From assembly GCA_003252195.1 (NCBI GenBank), contig QKFK01000077.1:1-15791 (forward strand): DNA of 15,791 bases, written 5' to 3'. A model generated the notes under the pieces. It did not search any database and was not told the DNA's origin. It was given only the letters and a program-made list of their open reading frames with translations. This DNA is from Rhodospirillales bacterium. GTDB taxonomy: Bacteria > Pseudomonadota > Alphaproteobacteria > QKFK01 > SZUA-500. The translations under genes were made by a program, and so were the position numbers. How positions within the stretch are numbered: position 1 is the stretch's first letter; each line of letters opens with the position of its first letter. Of the stretch, positions 14,150 to 15,791 are shown in pieces.

Positions 14150-15577
14150 ATGAACACCCCCAACCTTAAAGAAACATGGAAAAAGCACTATGCCATTGCG
14201 CCATCTTCGATTGATAAGATGAGCCAAGTTGATGGCGTTATTTCTGCTTATAATTCTAACATTGATGCTGTTTTAAAAATTACTCCAAAATTAATTGAAG
14301 ATTTATGCTCGGAGCTAAAATTAAGCTACGAAGAAATTACCAATATTGCTTACAGCAAAATACGCACTAAAGAAGATGTATTAAAAGCGATTGTAAAATG
14401 CTTCACTTCAGGCATTGCTGAAGAATGGTTAGTAGAAGAAGTTAGCGTATTCAAATGGTTACAAGAACGTATTGGGTATGACCGCTTACAAATGGGTGGG
14501 CAAGCTGGTATCGTAGCAAACGCAATGGCTGTATGTGGTGCTCAAAATGTATATGTGCATTGTGCATCTCTGCCCAAATTACAAGCTGAGTTATTCCTTG
14601 ATTTGCCTAACCTAAAATCTTGCGATGAAAAAGGCGAAATAAAAAAAGCTCACGACATTGACCGCACAACTGATTTGCCTTTAATCCACTGGATTTTAGA
14701 ATTTGATATTGATGCAGAGATTAACATTGATGGTCACAAAATCAAATGCCCAAAATCAAACCGCTTTATTGCAACTTATGACCCACTAAACTTTGAGCTT
14801 TATACAGATAGTTATTTTAACAAACAAGCTCATAACTTATCACACGATTATATTGTTTTATCTGGTTATCATATGCTAACTGAAAAACTGCCAAACGGCA
14901 AAACATCTGCTGACATTATTGATAATTCTTTAGAGCTTTTAAAAGGTTGGAAAAAAGGAACTAGAGACTGTGTAATTCACCTTGAAGTTGCCTCTACCCA
15001 AGACAAAGTTGTTAGAAAGCAAATTATAGAAAAAATTGCCCCTGAAATGGATTCAATAGGACTAAACGAACGCGAAACCATCGATGTTTTAGAGGTGATT
15101 AACAAAGAAGATCTAGCTAAAAAATGTGATAAAGAAACCACATCAGCTAATTTATTTGATGGAATTGTAGCCATTAAAGAAAAAACTAAATGTCCTAGAA
15201 TTCAGCTTCATATGTTTGGGCTTTATTTAACCCTGCAAGACAAGAATTATAAAATCTCAGCTAATGCAAACCGTAACGGTATGATTACAGCAGCTGTTGT
15301 TTCTGCAGGAAAAGCAGGGACAGGCGCTATAAATGATAAAAATGCTCTTTTGTGGGCTAAAGATATGGAAGTCGCCGATAAATCTTTAGAAGAATTAGAG
15401 CGCTTAGCCTCTCATATAAAATCTTTATATGGAGAAAATGCTTTAATGAGCGAGGGCATTTGTTCAACAGATAAATATGACATCATAGCTATCCCAACAA
15501 TTTTGGTACCAAAACCTTTAACCTTGGTTGGTATGGGCGATACTATTTCATCTATATCTTTGGTAGCTTCTCGCTAA
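14150..15577 (+). CDS. ADP-dependent phosphofructokinase/glucokinase family enzyme
   Basis: This 475-aa cytoplasmic enzyme of the ADP-specific branch of the ribokinase superfamily phosphorylates glucose and/or fructose 6-phosphate with ADP as donor, releasing AMP. Family features: AYNSNIDAV (33-41) in the sugar-binding region; MGGQAGIVAN (115-124) and LPKLQAELF (141-149), strongly typical of the archaeal enzymes; the HxE motif (His277, Glu279); the NxxE motif (Asn306, Glu309); and the catalytic GxGD near the C-terminus (461-464, Asp464 as base). Length is normal for the family. It follows the importer operon by 48 bp with an AAGGA site and no clear promoter of its own, and ends before a strong terminator. 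Sequence alone does not settle whether glucose, fructose 6-phosphate or both are substrates. The family is mainly archaeal and eukaryotic, so transfer into this lineage is a reasonable inference. Confidence 0.93.
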   Translation: MNTPNLKETWKKHYAIAPSSIDKMSQVDGVISAYNSNIDAVLKITPKLIEDLCSELKLSYEEITNIAYSKIRTKEDVLKAIVKCFTSGIAEEWLVEEVSVFKWLQERIGYDRLQMGGQAGIVANAMAVCGAQNVYVHCASLPKLQAELFLDLPNLKSCDEKGEIKKAHDIDRTTDLPLIHWILEFDIDAEINIDGHKIKCPKSNRFIATYDPLNFELYTDSYFNKQAHNLSHDYIVLSGYHMLTEKLPNGKTSADIIDNSLELLKGWKKGTRDCVIHLEVASTQDKVVRKQIIEKIAPEMDSIGLNERETIDVLEVINKEDLAKKCDKETTSANLFDGIVAIKEKTKCPRIQLHMFGLYLTLQDKNYKISANANRNGMITAAVVSAGKAGTGAINDKNALLWAKDMEVADKSLEELERLASHIKSLYGENALMSEGICSTDKYDIIAIPTILVPKPLTLVGMGDTISSISLVASR

Positions 15578-15604
15578 CATTTGGCCAGACAATCCTAATC
15601 AGCA

Positions 15605-15640
15605 AAGCGCATCATTAATTTGGTGCGCTTAGTTGTTTTT
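15605..15640 (+). terminator. Strong intrinsic terminator after the ADP-dependent kinase
   Basis: AAGCGCATC and GGTGCGCTT form a 9-bp stem (one G-U pair) with an 8-nt loop, followed by AGTTGTTTTT. It lies 28 bp past the kinase stop and probably ends transcription of the importer-kinase block. Confidence 0.82.
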
Positions 15641-15683
15641 AAACCACCCTGTTTTGCTGTTAAATTTTCTTTGCAATTAAGGC

Positions 15684-15712
15684 TTTAACTTTATGCAAAA
15701 AGAATATATTAT
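15684..15712 (+). promoter_or_regulatory. Candidate promoter near the right edge
   Basis: TTTAAC is followed after 17 bp by TATTAT (five of six matches). The predicted start is near 15720. The -35 matches at only three of six positions and the region is AT-rich. Confidence 0.4.
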
Positions 15713-15719
15713 ATTCTCA

Positions 15720-15791
15720 CTTTGTGTGTCAGAGAAATAGGGAATTGCCCGCCTCTGATTATTTTTAACCCGTCGGAAAAAGGCAGAATTA
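15720..15791 (+). other. Possible structured leader or small RNA at the right edge (incomplete)
   Basis: Just after the candidate promoter, TCAGAG (15729-15734) can pair with CTCTGA (15753-15758), enclosing a GGG/CCC pair (15740-15742 with 15748-15750). No start codon with a ribosome binding site or long frame is seen before the window ends. It could be the 5' leader of a gene further right or a small RNA; I do not recognise the family. Confidence 0.28.

Overview
The window looks like a piece of an AT-rich bacterial chromosome from an anaerobic, fermentative organism. It holds a complete three-subunit NAD-linked [FeFe]-hydrogenase operon, a metal ABC importer, and an ADP-dependent sugar kinase. 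That combination, with the gene style, fits an uncultured gut or host-associated alphaproteobacterium. This placement is inference only; no rRNA or tRNA marker is present.

Layout, left to right. Positions 1-571 (minus) hold the start of a membrane protein with a MASE1-like sensor region that runs off the left edge, behind a good sigma70-type promoter (630-658). Positions 795-6285 (minus) hold five consecutive genes for unrecognised proteins of 339-366 aa. Three are clear paralogues and two are more divergent. None has a signal peptide or membrane segment, and all five end in a short, small/polar tail whose last residue is arginine. Positions 6398-10396 (minus) hold hydC-hydB-hydA, closed by a strong terminator at 6348-6375. 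A 327-bp divergent intergenic region (10397-10723) follows. Positions 10724-14101 (plus) hold a tightly packed four-gene Mn/Fe/Zn-type importer operon (binding protein, ATPase, two permeases). Positions 14150-15577 (plus) hold the ADP-dependent phosphofructokinase/glucokinase-family enzyme, followed by a strong terminator. The last 150 bp carry a plausible promoter and the start of an unidentified structured transcript.

How it fits together. The kinase would spend ADP rather than ATP on sugar phosphorylation. The hydrogenase would reoxidise NADH (with or without ferredoxin) by making H2. Both suit an energy-limited fermenter. The five-gene family is the most novel part. Two of its members have the same CRP-like palindrome about 100 nt upstream of the start codon. 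Two others are driven by a near-consensus promoter flanked by an 18-bp palindrome. The shared C-terminal tail suggests a common destination or processing event, but no function can be assigned from sequence alone.

Three likely start codons were moved downstream on Shine-Dalgarno and homology evidence: the 342-aa family member at 5101, hydB at 9902 and the second permease at 13232.
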